Shown here piece after piece: positions 44,701 to 56,301 of a DNA stretch of 64,000 nt. Under the pieces are notes generated by a model, which was not told where the DNA came from, did no database searches, and saw only the letters and a list, made by a program, of their open reading frames with translations. Numbering within the stretch: the first letter of the stretch is position 1; every line of letters starts with the position of its first letter. The stretch comes from Moniliophthora roreri (Eukaryota > Basidiomycota > Agaricomycetes > Agaricales > Marasmiaceae). The stretch covers positions 1,178,001-1,242,000 of the forward strand of contig LATX02000046.1 in the NCBI GenBank assembly GCA_001466705.2, in the 5' to 3' direction. A program made the translations under genes and the position numbers.

Positions 44701-45716
44701 GCGGGACACATCCGCAGAATTACATGGAGACCGTCTAGATAAAGCGGAAGTTAGACAAACATTCGTCCACCTTCCAAGAAATTTGTAACTTTGCAACGAC
44801 AAACTTGGCCATCTTTGGCTGTCTCCGCGGCGATACCTTTCGGAATTTGTTGACGGCATTGATGATGGGCTTTGTCATTTAACAAATTAAAGCATTTATT
44901 ATCACTTCCCTCTGTTTCCTCAGGAAAATACTTTCAACTTCAGTCTCCGACTTTACTTCTCTGACTTCGTCTGAGTCGTTTCGTCCCAGTGCATTTCAAA
45001 TTACTCTCCAGCCGCAATGTAATCGAGGCGCGATAAAAGGGTTTGCCGAGCCGATGATGCGGTGATGCTGATGTGGCTGATTTGATAAGATCCGTCTTAT
45101 CAGGACTCATGACTCTAGGAGCACGAAATGGGAAGGGTTTTGACCGGGCATTGGCAAAAATATTGAGGACAAGATTTAGCATACCTGTGAATGGAGATTG
45201 CCTCCAGGGCTGACGATCCTGTGAAAGGCAGCAGCGGGGGGAATGATCGGATCAGGAACCCATGAATATTGCAGTTTTTAGCCTCATCTGCCTTGCATCC
45301 TGTAGACTGCCGCATTGACAATATCTGATATTGCGCAAGATGAGTTCAAGACATGAAAGGCACCATCAACTGCTCCGGACAGTAGCTGGATAGCTCTCCG
45401 CACGACCAGTGGTAGTAGGCTCCGAGCCGAGGCCACCCTAGAAAGCTGCCGTCAGTTACGTACGTTAGCGCTTTACATCAGTATGTCATGTGACTTCGGA
45501 CGATATCACTGTGAAACTGGCGCAGCCTGATTGGCCGCCGTTATCAGGGTTTTTATCTTCCCCGCCCGTCGCAATTTCCCCTCGTTTATTTTCCTCGACA
45601 TCTCTTGAACCACAACCATCATCATCGACCCTCCAGCCCTCACAAGGTATTATATGTTTCTCTCGGATATTCTGCAGAGATTTCTGAATTTCAAGGGCCT
45701 AGGTGAAGAAAGAACT
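38728..45716. other. Seven-kilobase gene-poor stretch
   Basis: Apart from the pseudogene at 40498-41015 I see no convincing gene. The longest frame (42199-42702, minus, 167 codons) has no recognisable motif and a composition like translated non-coding DNA. No retrotransposon or transposase motif was noticed, and no tandem repeat. The last 250 bases form the GATA-gene promoter and 5' UTR. Confidence 0.45.
40498..41015 (+). pseudogene. Degraded HNH-endonuclease-family gene copy
   Basis: The first exon (about 40498-40639) reads VSVTTCHHVIPFFTQ near its end, resembling the Cys/His-His-hydrophobic-Ile-Pro core of fungal HNH proteins. The intron GTACGT...ATAG (40640-40734) is followed by AWDSERSAGDAPGP. 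Then YPELELSC aligns with the copy at 36536-36862. After that a single-base shift moves LALHATSYKVAQLSGLF into another frame, followed by an in-frame TGA. It is therefore inactive. HNH assignment is a recollection of the family; the damage relative to the other copy is visible directly. Confidence 0.4.
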
Positions 45717-48274
45717 ATGTCTCCAATCGTCATGGAACCTCCCCCGATACAGAACATGCACTCGTTGGCATACAGTGGCAGGCTAGACCATACACACCCT
45801 ATACGGCCAAGCTCAGCTCAGAATCAAAATTCTTCATCAGAATTCTTCCTCGATCCTCAATTACAAGCTTCGCCTACGAGCCCGGCACCTGCGCAAGACA
45901 AGATACAACCGAACCGCCAACCGTGTCAGAATTGCCGCACCCTTGATACGCCTTTGTGGAGGAGGGATCCGGAGGGAAACCCGCTCTGTAATGCTTGCGG
46001 TGAGTGCCAGTTTCAAAATCTGATTCTTACTTTCCAAGGCGTGCGTTTATCCTTTTCATTTCGCGTTTCATCCTTTGTCTTACCCGACGAGACGCCCATT
46101 TCTTTGCTTTCTACACGTGTTTGATTATGGGTGCTTGTGTTGCTGCTGTTTTCATTGCAAATCACAATCATATCACATCGTAACTGCATGCTCAGCGTGT
46201 GTTTCTTGCACGGAAGCTCACATGGACTTGTGGTCTTGTTCCATTCTTCACTGGAGTCGCAATGATTGGGTGTTTGGCTATCTCTTCTGTGTATAGACCT
46301 CCTCGTGGAGAATGAACCCTTGGTGCATCATGCTGTCGTGCGGTTCCGCAGGATTATCCACACCTATTTCACGTTTTTCACTTTATAACACCTATCGCCT
46401 TTCTTCCATCGTCTCGTTTCGTCCTCTCTATCCTTTCTTATTCGCTCTATCTATTCAGGTCTCTATCAAAAAGCAGGCAAAGGCCGTCGACCCGCGGCTC
46501 GACAAGGTTCTCCCCCTCAAAACGGTGACGATAATACTAACAATATGGGTCCTGTTGCGCGGTCATCAAAATCTCCACCTGCTCCCTCTACCCAACCTTC
46601 TGAGAAGGGCGGTACTTGTCCTGGAGACGGCCGTTGCGATGGTACAGGTGGGACATCTGCCTGTTCTGGGCGCCCAACATTCAATAATGCTCTTCAAGCG
46701 GCGGCAGCGGCAACGGGTGGCTCTACGTCAGGGTCGCCTCAACAGCCGCAACAGTCACCAGAAAATTCTTTACCCGAGGACACTGCAAACATCGGAGCTG
46801 GGACATCGAGGAAAGCACGGGCAGCAGTAGGCGCGTTAGTCTGCGCAAATTGTGGGACGAGCACGACGCCGTTGTGGCGGAGAGATGATGTTGGGAATAA
46901 TATCTGTAATGCTTGTGGTACGTTCTCCCTTCGAATTTCCCCTCTTCTGTTCCTAGCTTTGTATTCTTGTCCTCGTCATTTGCTTTCTCTTTCCCCATGG
47001 CTTTTTTTTGCCACGTATCATGCCCGTGTGGAAGCATGTGTATCTTATCAGATATGACACATCTTATCTCTCACGATCCCTTTCTTATCACCACTTCCAT
47101 ATCTCCCCGAACTTTTTGAAATTTCCCGACCGTTCACGGGCGACTTGGACACTTTGTATGTCGTTCTATAACACTTCCCGTGTCCGTCTGTTTCTTTGAT
47201 AGACGCCCTGGCTCCAGGCCTAGACGTTGTGTTCATACTTCCGGACTGTCCCCCGACTTCGTCTGGGAAGTTCATCGGATGACCCGGATGCCTACACCTT
47301 TTCTTTTCAAATGTCACTATTGCGGCCGTTAATTTTTTCCCCCTTCTCTTTAATCGGCATCCTCACGCGTTTGATACTTACTTTTCACCTCTTTCTCATC
47401 GTCAGGTCTTTACTTCAAGTTGCACGGGACGCACCGTCCCAACTCGATGAAAAAGTCCGTTATCAAGCGAAGAAAACGTGTCCCGGCCGCTGGTGGAGCA
47501 TCTACTGCTACAATGCGTATGACAGATCCTGCTGCTGCTGAGACCTTGGTGTCTTTGGGTCGAGGAGGTCCTGGTGCAAATGCTGGAGACGACAGTGACG
47601 ATGTCGACTCTGGTGATCAGCCCAAGAGGAAAAAGCAACGGAAGAGCAAAGGTGGAGAGGACGATACCCCCTCACAAGGGTACGATGAGCAGCGGCGGTG
47701 GGAAGGACGACCTGGTTCGCCCCAACGGATATCATCGTATGGTGCTCGCGGAATGCTGCCCGGTATCAATTCGATGGATATTCCTGCGGGTGCTGGGGGC
47801 TCCGGTGTACAGATGTTTATACCTGGAGGACCTGGTGTACCGGGTTACATCAGGTCGGGATCGGCTGCACCTAGTCGGACACATTCGCCTCAGAACCAAA
47901 GTGGTATCGTATTACCACCACCACATGGAATGACGTTCCCTCATCCAGATATGTCAGCATTGCTGGCTATTGCTGGTATGACCGGTGGTATACCGAGTAT
48001 GGCCGAAATGGAGAGGCATTATGCGGAGATGAGCGAGCAGAAGAAGCGGATGGAGGAGCTGCTGGAAAGGACAGATAGGATGATGGCGGGTCTGAAGAGG
48101 GGTATTGATGAGATGCGTGCTGCTGGTACAAGTACGAGTAGAACTGCGTCGCCTCATCAAGGTCAATCTTCGCAAGTGCCTCTTGGCAGGTCGTCGTCAG
48201 CCGACAAGGAAAAAAGGGAAAACGTTTGGCCTACCGAATCTCAATCCCAATCACAATCACAATCACATACTTAG
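45717..48274 (+). CDS. Two-finger GATA factor, iron/siderophore regulator type (SRE/Urbs1/Cir1-like)
   Basis: Exons 45717-45999, 46459-46917 and 47406-48274 give 536 aa. An in-frame ATG at 45654 would add 21 residues. Finger 1 is [19 protein letters not shown], ending LCNACG; finger 2 is [19 protein letters not shown], ending ICNACG, then [16 protein letters not shown] and a basic stretch. Between them lies the Cys-rich region diagnostic of fungal iron-responsive repressors ([18 protein letters not shown]...). By family knowledge these bind GATA sites and repress siderophore and iron-uptake genes when iron is plentiful. Here the fourth Cys is Arg (codon 46671-46673). A C-terminal coiled coil ([17 protein letters not shown]) resembles that of related basidiomycete factors. 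Each finger is split after CNACG by a long intron (459 and 488 nt). Confidence 0.88.
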
Positions 48275-48731
48275 GCATCATGTTCTCTCCCCACACGAAC
48301 GTCTTTTTGTTCACCATCCGTCTTTTCCAGGCTTTGTCGTTATCTATCCTAACCTTGCATCGTTATCCCCATCATGAAAAACTGTCATCCACGATCACTA
48401 AGATATGCCTTACTCTATTGCGTATTTCAATGCATTACATACATATTGTTTATTGGGTGGAGTTGTTACTTATATACGGGTTTATGGCTACGAGTCCTTC
48501 CGCTTTCACTACACCCTCGTCCTTGGCCTCTTCGTTATGGACTTTGATATACCTCTTTTGATTCCCGCTGTTTCTTGGTACTGGAGCTATTGTACAGGTT
48601 GTGTAGAACACCGCCCCGCAGTAATATATGATTCGTAGAAATGGCAATATTGTTCTGTATGTCTCTGATTTTGGACAATATGTAACATACAGATAAACGG
48701 TGTTCATACTACGAGTAAATCCTAGGGCGTG
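48275..48731. other. Convergent 3' spacer GATA factor / RdRP
   Basis: No gene; shared 3' region of two converging genes. Overlapping transcripts are possible at this distance, which is of interest because one of the two genes encodes an RNA-silencing polymerase. Confidence 0.45.
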
Positions 48732-51700
48732 TCAAGCATCCGCAAGCTGCGAAAGCCTCTCCAAACTCTGCAACAAGCAATCCAATGCCACCATCCCAAA
48801 GCTATTCGTCCCGAACTCTGAGGTGCGCCGTGAACTAAACTCCCAGGCACACCACGCCAGCTCCAACGTCTCTCGGGGATCTACACCTTTGGTATTCAAC
48901 ACCTTCAGTGATACCTTCACATCCCGAACAAGCATCTTGGTATGAAGCTTCATCCTCCAGGTTCGATCTTTCCTCCAGTTTTTGTCGGTATACCGCGTTA
49001 AAATCGTACCCATTACCACCTCCGACTCTTGTAACGCGCTGGGACTGCCCGATGTTTCGGATAGAATGTGGGTGTTGCAAATATACCTGAGTTCGTCCCG
49101 GTACCTGTGGAAGATGCGGAGGATTGTGTCCGAATTGCGGTCGATACACGATTCTGGATCAAGATATGGGCATATCTTCTCCTTTAGAATAGACGAAAGC
49201 GCATCAGGCGGTGAGTGAGCATTATTGTTCTCTGCAGGCCGGTGTTTCAGACATTCGCGATACATGTACCCAAGGGCACGAGTCGACGTGTAGTAGTCTG
49301 TTTCTCGGGGGTTGGGATCATTGGAAGCTCGCCAATCAGGTTTACAACGCATGAGTGTCTTGGGAAGTGGGTTACTCTCCAGATCAATAGCAACGCCATG
49401 TTTAGCATAATCGACCGCCTATATACTAACGGTTTAATGAGTGATTTACTAACAGACAAATAAGTCTTACCTGTGAACACAGTTCGGCCAGCTTGAGGCA
49501 GTCTCTATCACGGATACCATACTGCTCAAGGGAATTAGTTATCAAGAGAATATCGTAAGGACGTGTTGTCGAACCTTGGATTGGTCTGTGTGTTTCATGA
49601 GTTAGTCCACCCAAAGGCAATTTACGGGTACTCACCAGCAATCGTCAACAAGCGCGTTGACAACAAGCCCTGTAGATACCATTTAGAGTACGCTTGATGA
49701 TATAGCACTGAGAAAAGCCCACCAGAACATTTGAGTGAATATATGTAACGACGAAATCACAGACATCCCCTATGTTGCACTCTCTGGACAGAAGCTGTGC
49801 TTTTGGGGCATCGTACGAGGCAGGTGGATCATATTTTGGCGGCAATAATCCAGGAAATCGGATCACGATGTACGGATCCCTAAAGCGTAGAGTCATCTGT
49901 CAGTGGGAGAACTTCAAATAATCATTCATCTTATACCCATCCAAATCACCTCCACCAAGGCACGAAGAAAGAGGCCTTTTTCCTTGAAAGTTGAACTAAA
50001 TCAGCTTTCTTTCACGCCAATTATACATTGACGCTCACCATTACAAGAAAAAACAACCACGTTCTTCATATGAGCGAAAAAACAGCGCTTCCCGGCTGGA
50101 GGTCTTCCAATGGCCTGAACGCGCTGCACTGTATATATTTTGTGAGCAAATGACACGATGTCAACCTAAACAACGCACCATCACCAGGATGTGTCAAAGG
50201 GCTCCGGCAAATGGCACAAGGTCCTTCAAGATATTGAGGTTCGTCATCGCTAGTCTCTTGAATACATGCTGTGAAAAGAGTGAGATTGAAAGTAACACCG
50301 GTTGTGAAAATCACGTACCGTAGATCTCGCCCTCTCGAAGTTCGTAAATTGAATCCGATGGAAGATGTTCTCTATATCGATAAGCTGGACCTTCGTCGGC
50401 GACACCCACGAGGAGATAACTATCTGGTATTGGTATTCTTGCGTCATTCTTGATTTCACGCAGAACAGACGACTGGGCGGCTTTGCGGAGTTCCTTGAGG
50501 AAGGTATAATCAACGTTAATGTGGTGATCGTCAGGCTGAGAGCCGATACAGCATCCTAGACGTTCCAGCTGCTCCAAGATCCATGGAAGTCTATAATTTA
50601 GTCCGAGCAAATGAGCTTTCATCAACGAATAGCTTCCTTCGAGAGTATCATCGGTCCGATAGACATCCGCGATGGCATCATTAAGCAGATCCATGAACAC
50701 TGATTGTTTGACTCCTTTATCTTCGAGAATCATAATCAGTTGTCTACAGCATAATTGTTCTTAACTCTTTCATGAAGGTTGAAACTGAAAGGAACATACT
50801 TGTTAAGATGAGCCCGGCTCGGTCGCTCAAAAGACTGAGCAATCTCAATCTCGGCTTCGTCTGTCACTTTCCCAAACTTCCTCATGCTGGGGCGCAATCT
50901 CATCCGAATGTTGCTTTGTTCCTTTCCCAACTGCTTGTCTACGGTGACAACACCTTTGAACCCGAGAAAACGAATCATATACTAAGCACCGAGTCAGTAT
51001 GATAGGGCTTGAGAGTAGAACAAGGCTACTTACAGCTGAAGGTTTCATACTCGAATTGTCAAAGCCGACGCTATCCTCGTGAAGGACTTCCCAGATCTCA
51101 TCCCCGAGCTCCTCAGATATTGATCCAATGCCATCCGTGAACAGACGTGACTTCTCCCCAACTATATCAGGAATAATCTCCCACTGATCGCGGCGAATCT
51201 TGACGGAGGGGCGAGTGGCAGTGAAGGCTAGCCCCAATCTCGCGCCATACTTCGACGGATGCCTTAGCAAGTCTTGGTCCGCCTGATAAAAACACTTTTC
51301 CTGCTCTGGATAATCATCAATACTTAAGCCTCGAAAGTCACCGATAGAATCTCTAATCCTTGCGGCATCTATTCGACCCTCCAAAGGATGGTTGAACTTG
51401 GACATGAACCATAGCGAGTGGTTACGGAGCCCCGAGCTCGAGTACGCCAAAAACTGGAAATCTTGACCACCCAGGGGAAATCCATCTTTTAGAATCTTCC
51501 CAACACGTTTGTTCAGGAAAGGGATACTGTTTACTTCGCGATCGTCGCCATATTGGGTACGATCTTCCTCGCGAAAGTCGACACGGATGAAGTGATCCTC
51601 GAAGCCTTTGTATCTTCGGATAATACGATGCGACTGAGTTGGGTATGGGCCCTCGGTGATCATTCTGGTCGGGGTGAAAGTGACGTGGTAGCAATTGAAG

Positions 51701-53052
51701 TTTCCTGGCGGCAAGTCCAAGAGACCAGATGGAGCTTTTGAGGTCAGTCCCTCGAAGCATTCCATTACCGTCTCTCCAGGAGTAAGATAGGGGATATTGG
51801 AATTGAAGGTACGTAGTAGAGCGGCAACAGAGTCCCTTGGTTGTTCTCTGCATAGCTTCAGAACGCGATTCGAGATCTCGGCGACTTCGCTAGTGTGAAG
51901 GATGCCATGAAAAAGAAGGCTTTCCAGTTGGAATACGATAGGCCAGTCGAAGGATTGAAAGCCACGACGGAGTTTACGAAGAGGTATACCGAGACGGGGC
52001 TTGTCGCTGAAGAGCCGATATCCTAAGACTTCGACCTTTTCACCGATTATACGCTCCTCTGGAAGCTCAGCGAGCTTGAACAATCGATAAAATTGTTCGA
52101 CGACGTCGTGTGGACCTTCACGATGTAATGTAATACCGATACTGTAACAATACATCGCGACACTCTCGTGGCTAGCATTCAAGGTCGCGATTTTTTGTTT
52201 GTATTTCTTGTTATCCATGCGACGATCCCCAACAGTAGCACGATGAATATCCTCATGTTCAAAAGAGGCTGGTATAACGGTGTCAAAGATAAGATCTTCA
52301 TATCGATGTGCTCAGCTTAAGATTTATATAGCGGATATCCGTACACTCACAATCAGGAGGACTGCAATTGACATAAATCTTCATAACATCAGCAAAGCTG
52401 ATGAGAACATGCTCCTCGGATGATCCGTTCGATGAGTCTGACATCTGGGAACGTGCGTAAGCTCGAGGAAAGGTAGGTAGTAGTGATTGAAACCTCTTAC
52501 CGCAATTTTAATGACTTTGCGATCATAGTCGAAGAACAGTGATGCTTGTTTTTGGACAGGGCACTCCACCGAAAACTCGATTGAGGGTGCAAATGTCCTT
52601 CCTTTGCCTTTGACAGGGCGGACAAAAAGGCCAAATTCGACCGAGTTAACCGGAAGCCCATAGGCGAGACCACGAACTATCTTGGCGTGCTTTTCTTCTA
52701 CGTCCGGATCCAAATAGGGCGTTCGCTCCAAATTCGACGCAAAATACTTTTTGGGCAAACGATCCGACCGGTAGAACCTGATAAGCCTCCCTTCGATCTT
52801 CAAAGGCTTTTCCTGAACCCAACGCAGAAACCTTGCACCAATGCTTCTCGTGGGAATAGTCAGTACTCCTTTTCCGTTACTTCCTACTCCGCCAGCTTGA
52901 TTAGGTTCCAGCTTGACGTGGAAGTTGATCCTCCGAGCCTCGGGAGACGACAGAGGTAGAAATTCATCGTTGTGAAGGATGCCTTCTGCTAGTTTCTTAG
53001 TGAGCTCGGAACGCGTGAAGGAGAAAGGAAGGTTTGCAATATTGATTTCCAT
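48732..53052 (-). CDS. Cellular RNA-dependent RNA polymerase (QDE-1/RDR family)
   Basis: Twelve exons: 53052-52501, 52444-52351, 52295-51034, 50981-50800, 50743-50319, 50268-50179, 50128-50039, 49982-49937, 49879-49723, 49669-49636, 49574-49471 and 49418-48732. They total 1240 aa with the frame kept throughout. It makes double-stranded RNA from single-stranded templates in RNA silencing. Landmarks in order: the N-terminal RRM-like start MEINIANLPFSFTR; FDTVIPASFEHED; DGIGSISEEL; SSMKPSAYMIRFLGFKGVV; CAICRSPLTHPGD; HMKNVVVFSCNGKRPL; and the catalytic loop GGGDLDGDPY with all three Asp. Intron 8 splits that loop (exon 8 ends at 49937, exon 9 starts at 49879). A plain CAG acceptor 16-18 bases earlier would create a stop, so CTTTAG must be used. 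The start is the in-frame methionine matching the family N-terminus. Confidence 0.92.
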
Positions 53053-53923
53053 GGCGGTGAAGCAGAATGGGAGTGAGAATGATTTATGATTTTGAGAGGT
53101 AGTGCTCTTTATCTTGATAGCTGCTTTCATGGCGCTAAAAAGAATCTGCTGCGTATGGATCATGAGATGCGGACTTCTGACCCCAAAAATATGACGAAGC
53201 TCAAGTGACTCTGCATGTTGAATGCTGTTCAATAAACTCTTAGATGCCGCAGTAAAAAAGAAGGCCTTCATACAGCTATCATGACTCACAGTCAGAATCA
53301 TAACAGGGACTAGTCATAGTATCGCACAAGGTGAGCATCCAGAGCTGGAGAGCAGGTACGAAGCCAACGGACAATAGCCTAGCAAGCCGGCTTTACTCAC
53401 ACAGAAGATAGTCGTTCTGTGCAAGACGAACAAGCCGCATCATTACAAAAGCACGTGTCAATGATGCAACGCGATGGACGCGCAGCGCGTAATGGGTCCG
53501 AATTGCATTACGGCAGAATGGACTATTGGAATACTATTGTATTCGGCGTTCTGCTAGGACATCGGTTTCCTCAATCCCGACTAAAGTACTTATACACATC
53601 ATGCATTCTTTTCGATCAAGATCGTCTAACGGTCTAGTACTCACAAAGCACTGGTCCACTTCCAAGGTTTCGACTACTTCATGCTCCGGAGACTTAGATT
53701 CGGAACACGAATATGAGATCCGGACCAATGTGATCTTCAAGTTCTACATCCCCTCTGGTACGGTATACAAGTACCCATTGCAAAAAGACATCCAGTGCCA
53801 CTTGACTACCGACTTATTCAGCAACTCGAAAACCTCGCGAAGAAAAGAAAGTTGTCGGCGAAAGATATGTCCATTTCAATGGTGTGCTGGAAATCGGGAG
53901 TTGCCTATTCTGTACATTCAACC
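53053..53923. other. Intergenic region upstream of RdRP
   Basis: The divergent side of the RdRP start; a frame extends upstream of the chosen methionine to 53301 but lacks family similarity. GATGGACGCGCAGCGCGTAA near 53472 forms a small GC hairpin. No gene recognised. Confidence 0.4.
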
Positions 53924-54485
53924 TTACTTGGTAATATCGAACGACCGAGTGTAGAACGCCAATGTTTGGTTAATCTACGCAAAACAGGAATCAGCTTTAA
54001 TCCACCAGAACAATCTAGGAATGACTTACCCCATAGCCGTTAAACTTTTCTTGCACCACCAATGTCCTCGTTCCGGGAAGGGGCGAGGGTAACCCGGCCA
54101 AGTAGACTTCCGCGTAATACGCTGGTGTCTCTATATTTCCCCACCAGTATTGAATGTTGGGCTCCATATCCGTTACAAGTTCTTGCGCAAGGTGGTATTG
54201 GGTGTCTGGTGATGATACGTCATCAGAGAAGTCCTTGTTGATGATGAAGATGGATATGGAGCGGGTCGATTCTTTGAATTATCGGTGGGGGTTGAAGGTT
54301 ACGTTCAAGTAGGGCTGCAACCAGAGTTCAAGTTGAGGGGTGAGCTAGAATGAAAGAAACAAACTAATACGCACATTACTAGTGATATTCACGACCGTAT
54401 TTGCGGTTGGTGACACGAAACCATATCACTCCTGCTGTCCAGCGACAGCGGTTGCTACTGCAAGCAAAAGCGCGGCGACCTTCAT
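53924..54485 (-). pseudogene. Small secreted protein gene with two in-frame stops
   Basis: From 54485 the minus strand encodes a clear signal peptide, MKVAALLLAVATAVAG, then QQE and an in-frame TGA, followed by YGFVSPTANTVVNITSN. After an intron (acceptor at 54315) comes PYLNVTFNPHR, a second in-frame stop (TAA), and then FKESTRSISIFIINKDF, ETPAYYAEVYLAGLP and TLVVQEKFNGYG. A further intron precedes the last exon, INQTLAFYTRSFDITK, which ends at 53924. The reading frame and splice sites are otherwise intact. This looks like a small beta-sandwich-like secreted protein of a kind I believe occurs widely in mushrooms, recently inactivated. Alternative splicing that removes the first stop is conceivable, but the second lies mid-exon. 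Confidence 0.55.
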
Positions 54486-56301
54486 GTGGCTTGAGCGACC
54501 GGATGGTTTAGGAAAGAGAGTCTCTGAGTAAAATCAATCAATCATATAGGGTTGACAGAAACGCAAATCGTCATACGCACCTCAAACAAGTCGGTTAAAT
54601 CCTCCCGACAGCTTCTCTCAGCTCCTGAGAGTCTCGATGACGACAAAATCAATCCATTTCTGGTGGTACCAGGGACGAACGTCGTCTTACTTCCTGGTCT
54701 TATGGCGAAAAGTTGATGATTCCAGGTGGAAGCAGGAAGCAAGGACCGTTTAAATTTATGGTAATTTCGGCGAGCTTCGGCCCTCGAGTGGTTCCGCCAG
54801 CCTGAGTAATCGGGTGACCGGCGTTAAACTCATTCATTGACCTCAACCCTCAACGATTCGAGCTCTACTTTGCTGAATGCTGGAGCTGCTGAAGAATATC
54901 ATCTGGATCTGTTGATCCTACATATTTGCTCACACGTACGCCTTCCTCGTAGTTTGAGTTCGGCTTCACCTGTAGCCCGTCGTTCTGTTGCCATGGAGGA
55001 GCTCGGCCTAGGCTTTTGAAATTTGTTTGATTGTTTCCCTCTAGGATACCAATCTATCAACGTACCGGGATTGCTCTGGAAGTTGGAAGCAGATCACTGC
55101 TTCAAGTAATGACAGGTGCGCTCTTTCTTCCCTCGAGCAGTACGCGGATCTTGATAGGGCTTCTCGTAGGGTTCTTTTTTTCGTCTAGTAGCCTCGTCAT
55201 CTAAATGGAACCCGAGCCGTTCACGCTGTGTCTCGTGAGCCAGAATGACCAAGGTTCTTATACGGAACACAAACGGCCCTCTTATCTCTGCTCCTTGGGT
55301 GGCCCTACTCACACCGATTTAGGGGGGAAAAAAATCAGTTAGGTATATTTCAACCGGAACCCGCACCTGGTTCATCAGAGATCTGGCAGAACAAAAGGTA
55401 AGCAGAAATGACTGCAGGAATTGGGTGGTTCTGAACTTCTGGCCTGGCGCCTGAAAGGAGAGGAATCAGGAAGCATTTCGGTGGGCAGGGGACTAAATCC
55501 GAATACGGACAATATTGGAAACAATCGGCGCACATTTCGAAAGAAGCTGATTCAGGTATGCCTTCTGGGCATCCTGAAAATGCCCCCAATCGGACTTCCT
55601 GAAACCGACCGTTGTGGGATGGAGGCAGACAGACTCTGCGTTTCAGTACTTGATCCTGGTACGTCGGGGTTCTCGCTTCTTTCTTCGCCTTTTTGGGTCC
55701 TAAGCGTTTTTTGATTGGTTGAGTTGCAGCTCGAGGTTCGGGGCGCCTTGTATTCTGGACACCTTTCGGTCCGCCATATCCTGCTCCTTATCGAAGGTAA
55801 ATCAGTATACATTTCCAGCTGAAATCTGTCTGACAGATCTTCTTCCTGAACCGCTGTGACTGCACCTTCCACCGACGTTGACGTTGGAACGGAAGTTGGA
55901 TCATGAGATCGAACAAGGAAGGCACGCCTCCTGATTCAACTGTCGTCATGGAGCAGTGCAGACACTTTCTGCATCTCCTGACTCTCAAACTTATGCAGGT
56001 ATAGTACTCACGAATAGCGCAATCACAACCTGAAAAGTACTCATTTGTTCTGCAACTCGGAAAGCTCCGCTAGGACCGGAAAATGTACGCTAATGGATGC
56101 GGCGTACTTGATTGTACGTACGAATGAAAGAATTAGTGGCGTATCCAATAGCATGCGCAGGCCGCACACGGAACCGTACCTTTTTCTCTTCTCCTAAATC
56201 CCGAGCCCAGGCTCTTAGTCGTCGATCATGATCCTTTGCTATATACCTCTCCGCAATTGCTTCTGTATCCTTGCTACCGTCTCCAGTATATCTTGTCCGC
56301 G
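54486..56301. other. Gene-poor intergenic stretch
   Basis: Short frames on both strands, none with a recognisable motif. Overlapping frames at 55350-55870 on both strands look like chance. The last 150 bases are the promoter side of the hydrolase. Confidence 0.4.

Noticed and set aside
55350..55872. Overlapping frames on both strands
   Set aside because: Neither has a motif or consistent splice structure.
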